From the NCBI GenBank assembly GCA_028275345.1, contig JAPWUV010000001.1, positions 248,001 to 312,000 on the forward strand: DNA of 64,000 nt, written 5' to 3'. The stretch comes from a bacterium. Its GTDB lineage: Bacteria; Zhuqueibacterota; Zhuqueibacteria; Oleimicrobiales; Geothermoviventaceae. The notes under the pieces are model-generated. The model searched no databases, was not told where the DNA came from, and worked only from the letters and a program-made list of their open reading frames with translations. Position numbers and translations under genes: made by a program. Shown here piece after piece: positions 18,337 to 27,919 of this stretch. Every line of letters starts with the position of its first letter. The stretch's first letter is position 1.

Positions 18337-20580
18337 ATGGCAAGGCGTCGGACGAGCCCCTGGGTCTTGGGAACTCTTGCGTTCTTCCTTTCGGCCGCGG
18401 TCCCCGCCGGGGCGCAACCGGTTCGGAGCATGGAGGCGGTGCGCGTCAACCCTGCGCCGCGGATCGATGGCAAGCTGGATGATGATGCCTGGCAATGGGC
18501 CCGCTGGGATGGGAACTTCGTGCAGCGCGAACCGCAGGAAGGTCAGCCCGCCACCGAGCCGACATGGGTGGCGGTGACCTATGATGCGCATAACCTCTAC
18601 TTCGGCATTCGCTGTCGCGACTCCGAGCCGCACAAGATCATCGCTCGGGAGATGCGGCGCGACGCCCGCCTTGACGCGGACGACAACTTCCAGATCATCT
18701 TGGACACCTACCACGATCTCCGCAGCGGATACTACTTTGTGATCAATCCTCTCGGGGCTCGTCGCGACGCCACTCTGGCCAACGATGGGACCGTTTTCAA
18801 TGACAGCTGGGATGGCATCTGGGAGTGCCGTACCGCGCGCGACGACAGCGGCTGGTACGCCGAAATCGCCATCCCGTGGAAGACTCTGCGCTTCCCCAGG
18901 CGCGACACGCTGGACATGGGGGTGAACTTCGTGCGAGTGGTGCGCCGGAAGAACGAGGAGGACTACTGGAAACTTGTGCCGCGAGATCGGGGCTTCTTCG
19001 CCGCCTTCCGGGTGAGCGAGGCCGGGGTTCTGCGGGGTATCCGGGGCTTGCGGAGCGGATGGTCGCTGGACTGGAAACCCTATTTCCTGGCCGGAGCTCA
19101 GAAGGACGAGGCAAGTGCGGCATCGTACAAGCCCGTGCGGCGGCTCGGTCTCGACACACGGCTTTCTCCCGTCTCCAACCTGACGGTGGACCTCACCTGG
19201 AACACGGACTTCGCGCAGGTCGAGTCGGATCAGGAGATCGTCAATCTCACGCGCTTTTCCCTCTTCTTTCCGGAAAAGCGAGACTTCTTCCTCGAAGGGG
19301 CGGAGATGTTCTCCTTCGGCGAATCGCCGGACATGCGTCGCCAGATGTTCGGCAGCCCGCTGCAGATCTTCTACAGCCGCCGCATCGGCCTGAAGGAAGG
19401 GCAAGCGGTGCCGATGCTGGGAGGGGTCCGATTGACCGGGAAACTGGGAAACTACCAGCTCGGCGCTTTGAGCGTCGTCACCGACCGCGCCGAACTGGAA
19501 GACGGGACGGAGCCCAGAACCAGCTATAGCGCCCTCCGCCTCAAAAGGGACATCTTCGCCCTATCGAGCGTCGGCTTCATGGCCCTCAACAAGCAAAGCC
19601 TTGACGACGCCTCCTACAATCGCACGGTGGGACTTGACCTCCGTCTCGCCCCCACGGAGGAGCTCACGGTGAACGTAGCAGGTGCGGGGACGTTTTCGCC
19701 GGACCGCTACGATGACGACGGCCAGTTCCTGCCTGGGAGCCGGCAGAACTACGGGTTCTATACCGGCCTTGCGTATCGCTCGGACTTGTGGAACCTGCGC
19801 GCTTCCTACCTCGACATCGCTCCCCATTTCAACCCGGAGATGGGGTTCGTGCGGCGGACGGATATCCGCACCAGCTCGGCCAGCCTCCGCTACCAGCCGA
19901 GGCCAGCGGACAGTCGCCTCGTGCGTCAGTACCTCTTCGGAATCGAGGCGGAGAATATCGAGAATCACGTAGGGATCCTCATGGATCGCAACCTGGAGCT
20001 GTCCTTCGGCGCTCGGTTCCAGAGCGGAGCCTTCGCCCGACTCGGGGTGATGAGGCGGCGCGAATTTCTGGAAGAAGATTGGGAGTTGCGTCCGGGTCTC
20101 GTCGTGCCGAGGGGCGTGTACCAGGGCTACCAGCTCGACGGCTTTTTCCGCGGGGACGAGAGCCGGAGCTTCAGCCCGGATTTCCGATGGTCTTTCGGCG
20201 ATTACTACGGCGGCTCGTCCATCTCCTTGGGCACGGAAGGGACGCTGACCTCCATTCGGCGCGTTCGCCTGGAATTCAGCTACGACCACAATCGCGTGAC
20301 TCTGCCCGCCGGTCGCTTCCGAACCCACACCCTGGGCAGCCGATTCGTCTACTACTTCTCCACGAATCTTTTCTTCAAAGCCTACCTGCAATGGAAGTAT
20401 GATCCGTTGGACGAGGAGGGGTCGCAACGCGCGGTGGCAAACTTGCTCCTCCGTTACACGGTACGGGACGGAAGCGATCTGTACTTGGTATTCAACGAGT
20501 CGGTGGTTCGCCGGAATGATCGTTGGCAAAGCCGAGATCGGGTGCTCGCTTTGAAGTTCGTGTGGTTCACACGGACCTGA
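18337..20580 (+). CDS. DUF5916 outer-membrane protein with N-terminal CBM9-like domain
   Basis: 747 aa. The signal peptide ends AGA|QPV, with Gln after the likely cleavage site. About residues 30-210 form a CBM9-like beta sandwich (RIDGKLDDDAWQWA, YDAHNLYFGIRCRDSEP, WYAEIAIPW). The remainder is the DUF5916 barrel, recognised by FSLFFPEKRDFFLEGAEMFSFG and many alternating strands up to the C-terminal aromatic KFVWFTRT. Homologues are common in FCB bacteria and are presumed outer-membrane proteins binding or moving carbohydrate-type ligands; the real substrate is unknown. The ATG at 18337 has only a weak ribosome site. An in-frame start at 18175 would add 54 residues ahead of the signal peptide. 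Confidence 0.82.
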   Translation: MARRRTSPWVLGTLAFFLSAAVPAGAQPVRSMEAVRVNPAPRIDGKLDDDAWQWARWDGNFVQREPQEGQPATEPTWVAVTYDAHNLYFGIRCRDSEPHKIIAREMRRDARLDADDNFQIILDTYHDLRSGYYFVINPLGARRDATLANDGTVFNDSWDGIWECRTARDDSGWYAEIAIPWKTLRFPRRDTLDMGVNFVRVVRRKNEEDYWKLVPRDRGFFAAFRVSEAGVLRGIRGLRSGWSLDWKPYFLAGAQKDEASAASYKPVRRLGLDTRLSPVSNLTVDLTWNTDFAQVESDQEIVNLTRFSLFFPEKRDFFLEGAEMFSFGESPDMRRQMFGSPLQIFYSRRIGLKEGQAVPMLGGVRLTGKLGNYQLGALSVVTDRAELEDGTEPRTSYSALRLKRDIFALSSVGFMALNKQSLDDASYNRTVGLDLRLAPTEELTVNVAGAGTFSPDRYDDDGQFLPGSRQNYGFYTGLAYRSDLWNLRASYLDIAPHFNPEMGFVRRTDIRTSSASLRYQPRPADSRLVRQYLFGIEAENIENHVGILMDRNLELSFGARFQSGAFARLGVMRRREFLEEDWELRPGLVVPRGVYQGYQLDGFFRGDESRSFSPDFRWSFGDYYGGSSISLGTEGTLTSIRRVRLEFSYDHNRVTLPAGRFRTHTLGSRFVYYFSTNLFFKAYLQWKYDPLDEEGSQRAVANLLLRYTVRDGSDLYLVFNESVVRRNDRWQSRDRVLALKFVWFTRT

Positions 20581-20595
20581 GGTCCGCGAGCGGCT

Positions 20596-22212
20596 TCACC
20601 GCAGGATGGTGATCGCGGTGTGGCAGGAGATCCCCGCCCTTCGGCAGCGGAGGAGATAGCGGCCTGAGGGGAGCGGGCGACCAAGTTCGTCGCGGCCATC
20701 CCACATCGTGCCCGGGGGACTCGCCGTGAGTCGCCCTATCAGATGCCCCGCGAGGTCGAAGATCTCCACTTCCGTGGGCTCGGCCCCATCGACCAGAAGG
20801 GTCGTGGATGTGCGGAAAGGATTGGGATAGACCACCAGCTGAAGCCCCTCAGGAATCGTCCGGAGCTTAGCCGTCGCGGCAGACAGCACGGAGGTGATCA
20901 CAGCTGCATCTTCGGAAGTGGCCTCCACCCTCAGCTCCATCTCCGTCTGGCCCAGGGCAAGGCTCCAGTCCTCGGCCGGCGAATCCCAGCTCTGTCCCGG
21001 CCAGAGGGACCAGCTATCCGTGCTGATTCGGTAGGCGATGATGCGGTGATGCGAGCCCTTGCCAAGGGGCCCACGAGTGCTTCGGTATTCCAGGAGCAAG
21101 CTTGCATCTGGGAGGTTCACGAGCACCGGATGGTGACCCACGGTGAACCGCTCGCCTGGCTCAACCGGCTCCGGAGCGATCCATCCCTCCCGTCCATTGG
21201 AGGGATCACCATCGAGATCCCAGCGAAGGTAGGCGCACAGCATTGCGGGCTCGGAGCCCGGCGGATCGCCGTTCCAGCATCCCAGACTCATGAGGCAGAG
21301 GTCCTGGGGGCCAGTCTCGATGACGACGTCGGGCGCTCCGAGATCGTGGGCGAATTCGTGGCAGAAGGTGCCGAGGGGACTCGTCTCCGCCACGATCATC
21401 GCGGTTTCGATGCGAACTCCGTCCACTCGTTGTGGCTCTCCGAGCGCAATCTGGCGCGACCACAAATCCTGGGGGCATCGGCTCGTGGCCTGGTCGTCGC
21501 CCGCGTGGATGATCAGGAGGTGGTCGACAGCTCCGTCGCCGTCCAAATCATACTGGGAGAAGTCGGTGATGGGGTCGGCGAGCTCAACCGCATGTCGAAC
21601 CAGCTCGTCCGGGGAGAAGAGGCCCCGATCGTGAACAGCCGGATCAGCGTTGTTCGGGCCGGTATCTGAGCCGTACGCGGCCAGCGGAGCCTCGAGTCGG
21701 AACCAGCCGCCGTCAGCGGGGAGGACCTGGCCGGAAATCTGCAGCTTGCCTTCTGAGGCTTCGAGGAAGTAGCGGCGCAAGCTGCGCTCCGAATCAAAGA
21801 GGAGGGAATCATGGCACGACGAGGGGACGTGGCCCGGCCTGTCCGCAAAGGCGATCCGGAGGGCGAGCACGGCCGTGGAGCCGAGCAGAGATTTGCGCCA
21901 GGCCTTGGACTGGAGCGACAGGTGGGAATCATCCGCTCGCAGGGCCTTCGCGGAGAAGCTGGTCCTTTGGCGGAGTACGACCGCGCGCGGCGTCATGGGC
22001 TCGGCAGCGCCTGGCCACGGAAGTTCCTCGCGAAGTCCGTCCGACGTTCCATCTGACTCGCCGGCAAGGGGCCGACTCGTGGCCGGATGGAGCCCGGGCG
22101 GGAAGTCCTGGGGCGATCGGGTGGCACCCGGGATCGCCGTTGCCTCCCGTGCTGCAACCAGAGCGAGGACGAGGACACCACCGCGGATGATCTTTCCAAG
22201 AGTCTCAAGCAC
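20596..22212 (-). CDS. secreted M6-like metalloprotease with C-terminal FlgD-like/type IX sorting domain
   Basis: 538 aa. Signal peptide in the first 25 residues. The zinc site HEFAHDLGAPD (HExxHxxGxxD) and the upstream DLDGDGAVDHLLIIHAG segment are typical of immune-inhibitor-A-type (M6) proteases. The last 75 residues (VVYPNPFRTSTTLL, VEIFDLAGHLIGRL, WDGRDELGRPLPSGRYLL) form the FlgD-like/type IX C-terminal domain that directs export through the T9SS and surface attachment. This fits with sprA in the same window. GTG start at 22212 after AGAGGGAG. It ends 16 bases from the convergent DUF5916 stop. Confidence 0.85.
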   Translation of the reverse strand: MLETLGKIIRGGVLVLALVAAREATAIPGATRSPQDFPPGLHPATSRPLAGESDGTSDGLREELPWPGAAEPMTPRAVVLRQRTSFSAKALRADDSHLSLQSKAWRKSLLGSTAVLALRIAFADRPGHVPSSCHDSLLFDSERSLRRYFLEASEGKLQISGQVLPADGGWFRLEAPLAAYGSDTGPNNADPAVHDRGLFSPDELVRHAVELADPITDFSQYDLDGDGAVDHLLIIHAGDDQATSRCPQDLWSRQIALGEPQRVDGVRIETAMIVAETSPLGTFCHEFAHDLGAPDVVIETGPQDLCLMSLGCWNGDPPGSEPAMLCAYLRWDLDGDPSNGREGWIAPEPVEPGERFTVGHHPVLVNLPDASLLLEYRSTRGPLGKGSHHRIIAYRISTDSWSLWPGQSWDSPAEDWSLALGQTEMELRVEATSEDAAVITSVLSAATAKLRTIPEGLQLVVYPNPFRTSTTLLVDGAEPTEVEIFDLAGHLIGRLTASPPGTMWDGRDELGRPLPSGRYLLRCRRAGISCHTAITILR

Positions 22213-22561
22213 AGCAGCCGCTCCCTCTTACCGAAAGGGCGGAATCGCAAGGGGTGTACCACAAGCACGAGTGGTGGGAGGGGATAGATAATCCCTGCAG
22301 TTTCAAGGAGTTTGGCTTGGCCCGTTTCGGTGCGAATCCCCGTTTTCCCGTTCAACGAGCGGACGACGTCTCAGGAGCGAACGAGACAGGGATGGCCATG
22401 ACTCCGTCCTCGGCGAGGGGGGTCTGGGGAAGCCCAGGCGTCGCCGCAAGTGGGGGCCGTGGGAACGCTCGCCGAGGAATGCCGCGCTGGTCTTTTCAGG
22501 CTCGGACCGGGGGAGCGCAAGCACCAGGGGACTAGAACTCACGAAGGCCGGAGGGTCCAGC
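22213..22561. other. gap between two minus-strand peptidase genes
   Basis: About 350 bases. It should hold the M6 gene promoter, but no TTGnnn-17-TAnnTT match was found on the minus strand. A small dyad GGGATAGATAATCCC (about 22281-22295) is the only structure seen. Confidence 0.4.
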
Positions 22562-24229
22562 TCAGCGCTCCGGGAACTCGGCCTCAATGGGATACACCGG
22601 CCGAATGTCGATGGGAATGTCCGTCAGCCGCCCGAGCGCTGCCTGTAGCTCGGCCGGCATGGTCCCGTATTTCCGGATGAAACCCCTTGCCCCTTCGTAA
22701 TCCAATCGGGCCTGGATCATGAGCACCTCGTGAGCCAGCTCCCGGATTGCCTCGGGCAAACGATCCCGGTCGACGCGGAAGCGGGCCGTCTCTTCGTCGT
22801 ACAGGAACGCCTTCTTCTCCCGGAGGAAGTTGAACTGGATCAGGTTGGCCAGTCCGTGAGCCTCCTGGGTGCCGAAGCGGATCGAACGGAACATCCCGCC
22901 CAAGTAGGTGACGAACAGGCTGTCCCGGAAAGCCGGGGGAAAGACGCCTTTGTTGACGAGAAACAGGGCATTGTACATGCCGAGGACGTCGGCTTTGGTC
23001 TCCTCGATGGTCGGGTAGGTTTCCTTCAGCTCCTTGTTCACCGTGGTGGTGCGACCGTCCGGCAAGCGGATCATCCCCGGGCCCAGTCCGTGCGAAACCT
23101 CATGCAGGAGCGTGTGGGTGAAATACGCATTGAAGCTGGCGAGCGGGAGCTGATCGGCGCACAGAACGCGCGCCGTGATGGGCCGCCAGCATTTTTCGAA
23201 CTTGGCCCCGGCCACGTTGCGGAGGAGCACTTTCTTGCTCCCCTTGGCTTCGCGCACGCGCTCATCATTCGGAAGATTGAAGGCCGTGGTCTGGACGCCC
23301 GCCTTGGTGTCGCCGGCGGAAAATACTTCATTGACCACTCGGATGGGCGACGATCGCCCACGGCTCAGATTCTTGTAGGGGTCCGGGATTGGGAGATTCC
23401 GCTCCAATTCGTCCAGATAGCCATAGATGATGCTCAGCTTGGCCGTCTCTTCCCGGTCAATGAGGGTGACAAAGGCCTCGAAGGCCGCCTTGTACCCGAA
23501 GAGCCGATCCTCGTAGACCTCGTAGGGGCCAATGACGAACTCGATGTCCGGGTCGTCCAGATCCATCCAGGCGAGATCGCTTTCGAAGTAGTCGTTGGTG
23601 CGGAAAGCCTCGGCTCGGGTCAGGAGGTAGCGCTTCAGGCTGGCATTTTCCGCCAGCTGCGCGGCCTCTTCCAGGATGCGGGCCGCGGGCTCCAGGAGGT
23701 GCCGATACTCCTCGGAATAGGGCACGGCCACGAGGCTATCCCCTCTGCGGCGAATCACGGTGAAATTGCTCTCAAACGCCTCTCGATCCTGCGAATGGCT
23801 CTCCAGCCATCGGGCGAACTCCTCTCGGGTGAGATCCTCGGGGTAGAAGTTGGCGCCCAGGGGCTTCGCCTTGTCGCCGAGGAACGGGCGGTCTTCCTCC
23901 AGTCGGTCGAAGGGGCCGAACATTACGCGGAAGTACTCGAGCCGGAGGGAGTCCAGCGGATCCCGGCGGCGCATGAGCTCGTCCCGGATCTCGGGATTCC
24001 GAGCGTAGACCTGGCGGAGGAAAATCTCGTCCATGTAGCGGGATGCCTGGACGAGCTTGAGGACCAACTGCCTCTTCGCCGGCTCGAGACGGCTCAAGTC
24101 GGCGTGGATTTCCGCTGGTGCAAGTTTCGCCAGCTGCCGCCTCAGATGTTCCGCGTCGCCAGACACTCCTGCCTCCTTCGCAGTGCAGCCCATCCCTACG
24201 AGGGCGAGGATCACAATGGCGGCTCGCAT
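22562..24229 (-). CDS. M49-like (dipeptidyl-peptidase III-type) zinc peptidase, lipoprotein
   Basis: 555 aa. The zinc motif HEVSHGLGPG followed about 35 residues later by EETKADVLG (third ligand) matches the M49 superfamily. The plain HExxH rather than HExxxH resembles the branch found in plant Nudix/DPP III-type proteins. An N-terminal signal (MRAAIVILALVGMGC) suggests lipidation at Cys15, so the enzyme would be periplasmic or on the outer membrane. The ATG at 24229 has GGAGGG at ideal spacing; longer in-frame starts run through the promoter and are rejected. Its role is probably oligopeptide breakdown. Confidence 0.82.
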   Translation of the reverse strand: MRAAIVILALVGMGCTAKEAGVSGDAEHLRRQLAKLAPAEIHADLSRLEPAKRQLVLKLVQASRYMDEIFLRQVYARNPEIRDELMRRRDPLDSLRLEYFRVMFGPFDRLEEDRPFLGDKAKPLGANFYPEDLTREEFARWLESHSQDREAFESNFTVIRRRGDSLVAVPYSEEYRHLLEPAARILEEAAQLAENASLKRYLLTRAEAFRTNDYFESDLAWMDLDDPDIEFVIGPYEVYEDRLFGYKAAFEAFVTLIDREETAKLSIIYGYLDELERNLPIPDPYKNLSRGRSSPIRVVNEVFSAGDTKAGVQTTAFNLPNDERVREAKGSKKVLLRNVAGAKFEKCWRPITARVLCADQLPLASFNAYFTHTLLHEVSHGLGPGMIRLPDGRTTTVNKELKETYPTIEETKADVLGMYNALFLVNKGVFPPAFRDSLFVTYLGGMFRSIRFGTQEAHGLANLIQFNFLREKKAFLYDEETARFRVDRDRLPEAIRELAHEVLMIQARLDYEGARGFIRKYGTMPAELQAALGRLTDIPIDIRPVYPIEAEFPER

Positions 24230-24379
24230 CAAACCCTCCGCGCGCTTGCCTAGGCCTGCGAGCTGCAGGGCCTTCGAAGTCCCGCTGAACCTGTTCTTTG
24301 CCGAGCCTATTCCCGCAACAGAGAGCTGTCCCGCAAGTCTCCGGTCGCCACCTCGACCCCGCGGCCACGAGTCGCTCCA

Positions 24380-24408
24380 AATGTAACGCTTCCTCCAGCG
24401 TTTGGCAA
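24380..24408 (-). promoter_or_regulatory. predicted promoter of the M49-like peptidase gene
   Basis: Minus-strand TTGCCA (24408-24403) and TACATT (24385-24380) are 17 bp apart, followed by TGG. The leader is about 145 bases. Confidence 0.68.
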
Positions 24409-24818
24409 GGAGCCCCTGCCGGAACTTGGACAAGCGACGCGGCGCAATTTTGTCATTGCACAGCGGCATGCGGGTGATTATTTTGCAGACGTCCCCGAGC
24501 GCCGCCAGGAAGCATGGGAGGTGGCCGTTGCGCGCGTCGGCCTTTCCGCTTGCGCAGGTGCGAAGGGCCCGACTGGGAGGGACAGTGTGAGGCAAGCCTT
24601 CGTGCGGGGAGGAGCGGTCTGCCTTCGTCCCACAATCAGCGTTCCATCCGGACTTCCACCTGCACGAGACATCCCATCCGCGCTGTGAGACCCGCAGGAG
24701 CCGCCCCGCGAGGCTAATGTGCGCGGGGGTCGATTCGGGGGGAAGGATCCGGATCTTACCGCGAAGATAAGAGTCCGGTGTCCAACGAGGTCGGCGGAAT
24801 AGATGACAGGAGGCAGAG
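24409..24818. other. upstream region of the KaiC-like gene, no gene seen
   Basis: About 410 bases with no supported coding frame. No TTGnnn-17-TAnnTT promoter was found on the plus strand. A short dyad CTTA-N9-TAAG (about 24757-24773) precedes kaiC, so this cluster may use another sigma factor or an activator. Confidence 0.4.
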
Positions 24819-26267
24819 ATGAAGGAGCGTCTCTCCTCTGGCATCGAAGGTCTCGACGAAGTCCTGTGGGGCGGGTTCTGGGCCGGGCGTTCCTACCTCC
24901 TGCGCGGAGGGCCAGGGACGGGCAAGACGACCTTGGGCTGGTACTTTCTCCGTGCCGGAGTGGACGCTGGGGAGCCGGTGCTCCTGATCAGTCTGGGTGA
25001 GCCAGTGGACCAAATGCGGGAGCACGCCGCGGAGATCGGCATTGACCTGGGTCCGGTGCACATGCTGGATCTAGCTCCTACACCGGAGTACTTCGTGCAG
25101 GTGGAATCTTACGATATCTTCTCGCCCGCCGAGGTAGAGCTCCAGCCCACCACCAAGCTCATCGTGGATACCGTGGAGAGGGTCCGGCCTAAGCGCATTT
25201 TCGTCGACTCCATGACCCAGTTGCGCTATTTTTCCCGCGACCCCTTCCAGTATCGCAAGCAAGTGCTCTCTTTTCTGCGCTTCCTCAAGGAAAGCGGCGG
25301 CACGGTGCTCTTCACCTCGGAGGGCAGCGCTGAGGCTCCGGATACGGATCTGCAGTTCCTGGCCGACGGGGTGATCCATCTCGAAATCGTGGGCCGCGAG
25401 CGGAGCCTCGAAGTGATCAAGTTCCGCGGCTCGGGTTTCGAGCCGGGCAAACACGCCTTCCGCTTGGATGCAACCGGCTTGCACGTGTTCCCGAGGCTGG
25501 TGCCCGAAGCCTTTCGCCGCGAGTTCGTCCCCGAACGGGTCTCGTCGGGAATCCCGGAACTGGACGGGATGCTGCACGGCGGGATCGCGCGCGGCACCGT
25601 GACGTTGATCAGCGGCCCCTCGGGAGTGGGGAAGACCACTCTGGGGCTTTATTTCCTTGTTGAGGCGGCGCGGAAGGGCATGCGATGCGTACACTACCTC
25701 TTCGAGGAAGACGACGCTACGGTGCTGGCGCATTGCCGGAGCATCGGCCTGGACTTGGAACCCCTCCTGAGGGAAGGGCGAATCCGGCTGGTGAACGTGG
25801 AGCCGCTTCGGCACGCTGGCGATGAGTTTGCCCGGCTGGTGCATCAGGAGGTGGAAACCGGCGACGTCCGCATGGTCATGATCGACAGCATGCCCTCCTA
25901 CCGCCTTGTCATTCGCGGCGAGGACTTGGCCGGGCATCTCCGGGCGCTCTGCAAGTACCTGACGAACATGGGAGTGACGGTCCTGCTGGTGGATGAGGTG
26001 ACGCACCTGACCGGCGATTTCCGCGCCAGCGAGTATGGCCTGAGCTTCGTGGGCGACGCCGTCATCTTTCTTCGCTATTTCGAGGCGCAGGGACAACTCC
26101 GGCGGGCCTTGGGTGTGCTCAAGATGCGCTACAGCGACTTCGAGAAGACGCTCCGCGAATTCGAAATCACCGAGCGCGGCATCCGGATCGGCTTGCCGCC
26201 CCAGGACCTGCAGGGCATCCTGACAGGGACTCCGGAGGTGGTGCCCCGCGGGGCCCACTCGCGATGA
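24819..26267 (+). CDS. double-domain KaiC-like RecA-superfamily ATPase
   Basis: 482 aa in two tandem KaiC domains (about 1-240 and 241-482). Walker A motifs are GGPGTGKT (residues 30-37) and GPSGVGKT (266-273), with matching Walker B strands (KRIFVDSM, RMVMIDSM). The second domain keeps the adjacent catalytic Glu pair (LFEEDD); in the first the pair is reduced to one Glu (SLGEP). No kaiA or kaiB is present, so this is a non-cyanobacterial KaiC that probably integrates signals by ATP-driven assembly rather than running a clock. The ATG at 24819 has AGGAGGCAG upstream. It overlaps the receiver gene (ATGA). Confidence 0.85.
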   Translation: MKERLSSGIEGLDEVLWGGFWAGRSYLLRGGPGTGKTTLGWYFLRAGVDAGEPVLLISLGEPVDQMREHAAEIGIDLGPVHMLDLAPTPEYFVQVESYDIFSPAEVELQPTTKLIVDTVERVRPKRIFVDSMTQLRYFSRDPFQYRKQVLSFLRFLKESGGTVLFTSEGSAEAPDTDLQFLADGVIHLEIVGRERSLEVIKFRGSGFEPGKHAFRLDATGLHVFPRLVPEAFRREFVPERVSSGIPELDGMLHGGIARGTVTLISGPSGVGKTTLGLYFLVEAARKGMRCVHYLFEEDDATVLAHCRSIGLDLEPLLREGRIRLVNVEPLRHAGDEFARLVHQEVETGDVRMVMIDSMPSYRLVIRGEDLAGHLRALCKYLTNMGVTVLLVDEVTHLTGDFRASEYGLSFVGDAVIFLRYFEAQGQLRRALGVLKMRYSDFEKTLREFEITERGIRIGLPPQDLQGILTGTPEVVPRGAHSR

Positions 26268-26728
26268 CCAAGGTGCGCACAAGATCCGTAACCCACGGTG
26301 TGGCGGTGCAAGTTGGCCGAACAGAGGATGAGGAGTTTCTCCCTCACCCCGGGGGAAGGAAAGTCATCGCAAGTCGGCTCGTACTCATAGTCGAGCGCAG
26401 CCAGCGGAATCTCGACCTTCTGCAGGGCGCCCTCGCGAAAGAGGGGATCGAGGCCATCGGCGCGCACTCCACCGAGAGCTTGGAGGAAGTTCTGTCCAGG
26501 ACGGAGGTGGCTCTGGTTTTGATCGATCTCTCCGGTCTCGACGAGAGGGTTTGGGAAGGTTGCGAGACGCTTCGGACGGCAGGCGTCCCCTTCGTGGTCA
26601 TTTCCCCCCGTCAGTCCGCGGACGTATATCGGGCGAGCGCGGTGCACGGGGCTCGCGGGGTTCTCGTGAAGCCGCTGGCGGTGAGGGAGCTACTGGCCGT
26701 GGTGAAGGGGCTCCTCGGAGGGGATTGA
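26264..26728 (+). CDS. stand-alone receiver-domain protein with partly degenerate acidic pocket
   Basis: 154 aa. Residues 36-154 form a CheY-like fold: strand 1 is RLVLIVERS, with only one acidic residue where an Asp pair is usual. The candidate phosphoacceptor is Asp88 in VLIDLSGLDE, and the conserved Lys is in GVLVKPLAVREL. No output domain follows. The first 35 residues are extra and of unclear structure. The ATG start overlaps the kaiC stop by four bases, so the two are co-translated. It probably reports on, or modifies, KaiC; this is inferred from position. Confidence 0.78.
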   Translation: MTKVRTRSVTHGVAVQVGRTEDEEFLPHPGGRKVIASRLVLIVERSQRNLDLLQGALAKEGIEAIGAHSTESLEEVLSRTEVALVLIDLSGLDERVWEGCETLRTAGVPFVVISPRQSADVYRASAVHGARGVLVKPLAVRELLAVVKGLLGGD

Positions 26729-26791
26729 GTCCGGGTTGGGGGCCGCGTTCTCCCGGGTAGCGGCCCCGAACGAAGAGCGAGGCGAGTTGCG

Positions 26792-27703
26792 ATGCATCGC
26801 CTGTTGCTGTTGGTCGCCCATCACGAGAATCGGCGGCTTCTCGAGGAGTGGCTGGGGGACAGGTACGAAGTCGCCATATCCGAAGGGGAAGAGCTGGGAC
26901 AACCGTTCGATCTCGGCATCCTGGATGGGCCCGCCTTGGACCTCCTCCAGGAGCGGATCGAAGAAAGGCGGCGCCAGGAAGAGCCGGTCCTTCTGCCCCA
27001 TCTGCTGATCACATCTCGCGCGGACGTTCGGATGGTGACCCGACAGCTGTGGAGAACCATCGACGAGATCCTCCTGACCCCGATCGAGAAGATCGAGCTG
27101 TTGGCCCGCGTGGAGATCCTGCTGCGCGCCCGCCGTCTCTCCGTGGAATTGGCGGAACTGACGGCGAGGATGGAGCAGATCCTGGAAAACCCCTTGGTGG
27201 GCGTGTACGAGGCGGATAGCTCCGGTCGGTTCGTCTACGTGAACCGCCACCTGGCGAACATGTACGGGGCTACCCCCGGCGAAGTAGTGGGCCGGCTCGG
27301 GATGCTGGATGTGATCGCCCCCGAGTATCGCGAGATGCTGGCCGGACGCATGGCCCAGCGGCGTGCCGGGCGCGAGTGGCTCGATATGCTCGAGGTCCAG
27401 CTCCTGCGGAAAGACGGCTCCCGTTTCGATGCCCTTGTTGCCCCTGCAGCCAGCCGTCGTCCAGATGGGACACTCCGGGGTTTCGTGGGGATGGTCGTCG
27501 ACATCAGCGAGCGCAAGCGCTTGGAGCGGGAATTGCAGGACAAGTTCGAGCAGCAACGCAAGCTTCTGCGCCTGATGGCGGGCCGCGAGATCCGGATGGC
27601 AGAGCTGAAGGATGTGATCCGCAGGCTTCGCCGACAGCTCCAGGAGGCGGGTATCGCCCCCGCGGCCGACGACCCTCTGGCCGGGGAGGAGCAGGAGGAG
27701 TAG
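26792..27703 (+). CDS. pseudo-receiver/PAS protein without kinase domain
   Basis: 303 aa. Residues 1-120 look like a receiver fold in which the acidic pair is replaced by His-His (LVAHHENRR) and the usual C-terminal Lys is missing (ILLTPIEKIELL). About 125-250 is a PAS domain (ILENPLVGVYEADSSGRFVYVN, then GMVVDISERKRLE). A coiled coil (REIRMAELKDVIRRLRRQLQ) ends the protein. It therefore looks like a sensor/adaptor that passes its signal through oligomers or through a neighbouring kinase. It follows the receiver gene by 63 bases in the same direction. Confidence 0.8.
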   Translation: MHRLLLLVAHHENRRLLEEWLGDRYEVAISEGEELGQPFDLGILDGPALDLLQERIEERRRQEEPVLLPHLLITSRADVRMVTRQLWRTIDEILLTPIEKIELLARVEILLRARRLSVELAELTARMEQILENPLVGVYEADSSGRFVYVNRHLANMYGATPGEVVGRLGMLDVIAPEYREMLAGRMAQRRAGREWLDMLEVQLLRKDGSRFDALVAPAASRRPDGTLRGFVGMVVDISERKRLERELQDKFEQQRKLLRLMAGREIRMAELKDVIRRLRRQLQEAGIAPAADDPLAGEEQEE

Positions 27704-27919
27704 AAAGGCCGCCAGTCACGGGCTCCAGCCTCGCGATCGATTCCAGTGGGCCGTCTCCCGTCCCTGCGGAGGGGCCACAGGTCAAATGGCCCGAGGAAGC
27801 GACGAAACGGCAGGCGAATCCTGCGGAGTTCGAGGCCGCTCCCGGCTGGGAAGGATGGGAACGGCGCCACTTAGCCTCCCAAATCGGAAGAGCGAGGAAC
27901 CGTCGGAGGTCAGGCGGAG

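Noticed and set aside
17911-19404. 497-codon minus-strand frame over the start of the DUF5916 gene
   Set aside because: Lies opposite a clear signal peptide and CBM9-like domain; no motifs of its own.
24819-26267. Circadian clock gene
   Set aside because: Only KaiC-type protein is present; no kaiA or kaiB, and the neighbours are phosphorelay proteins.
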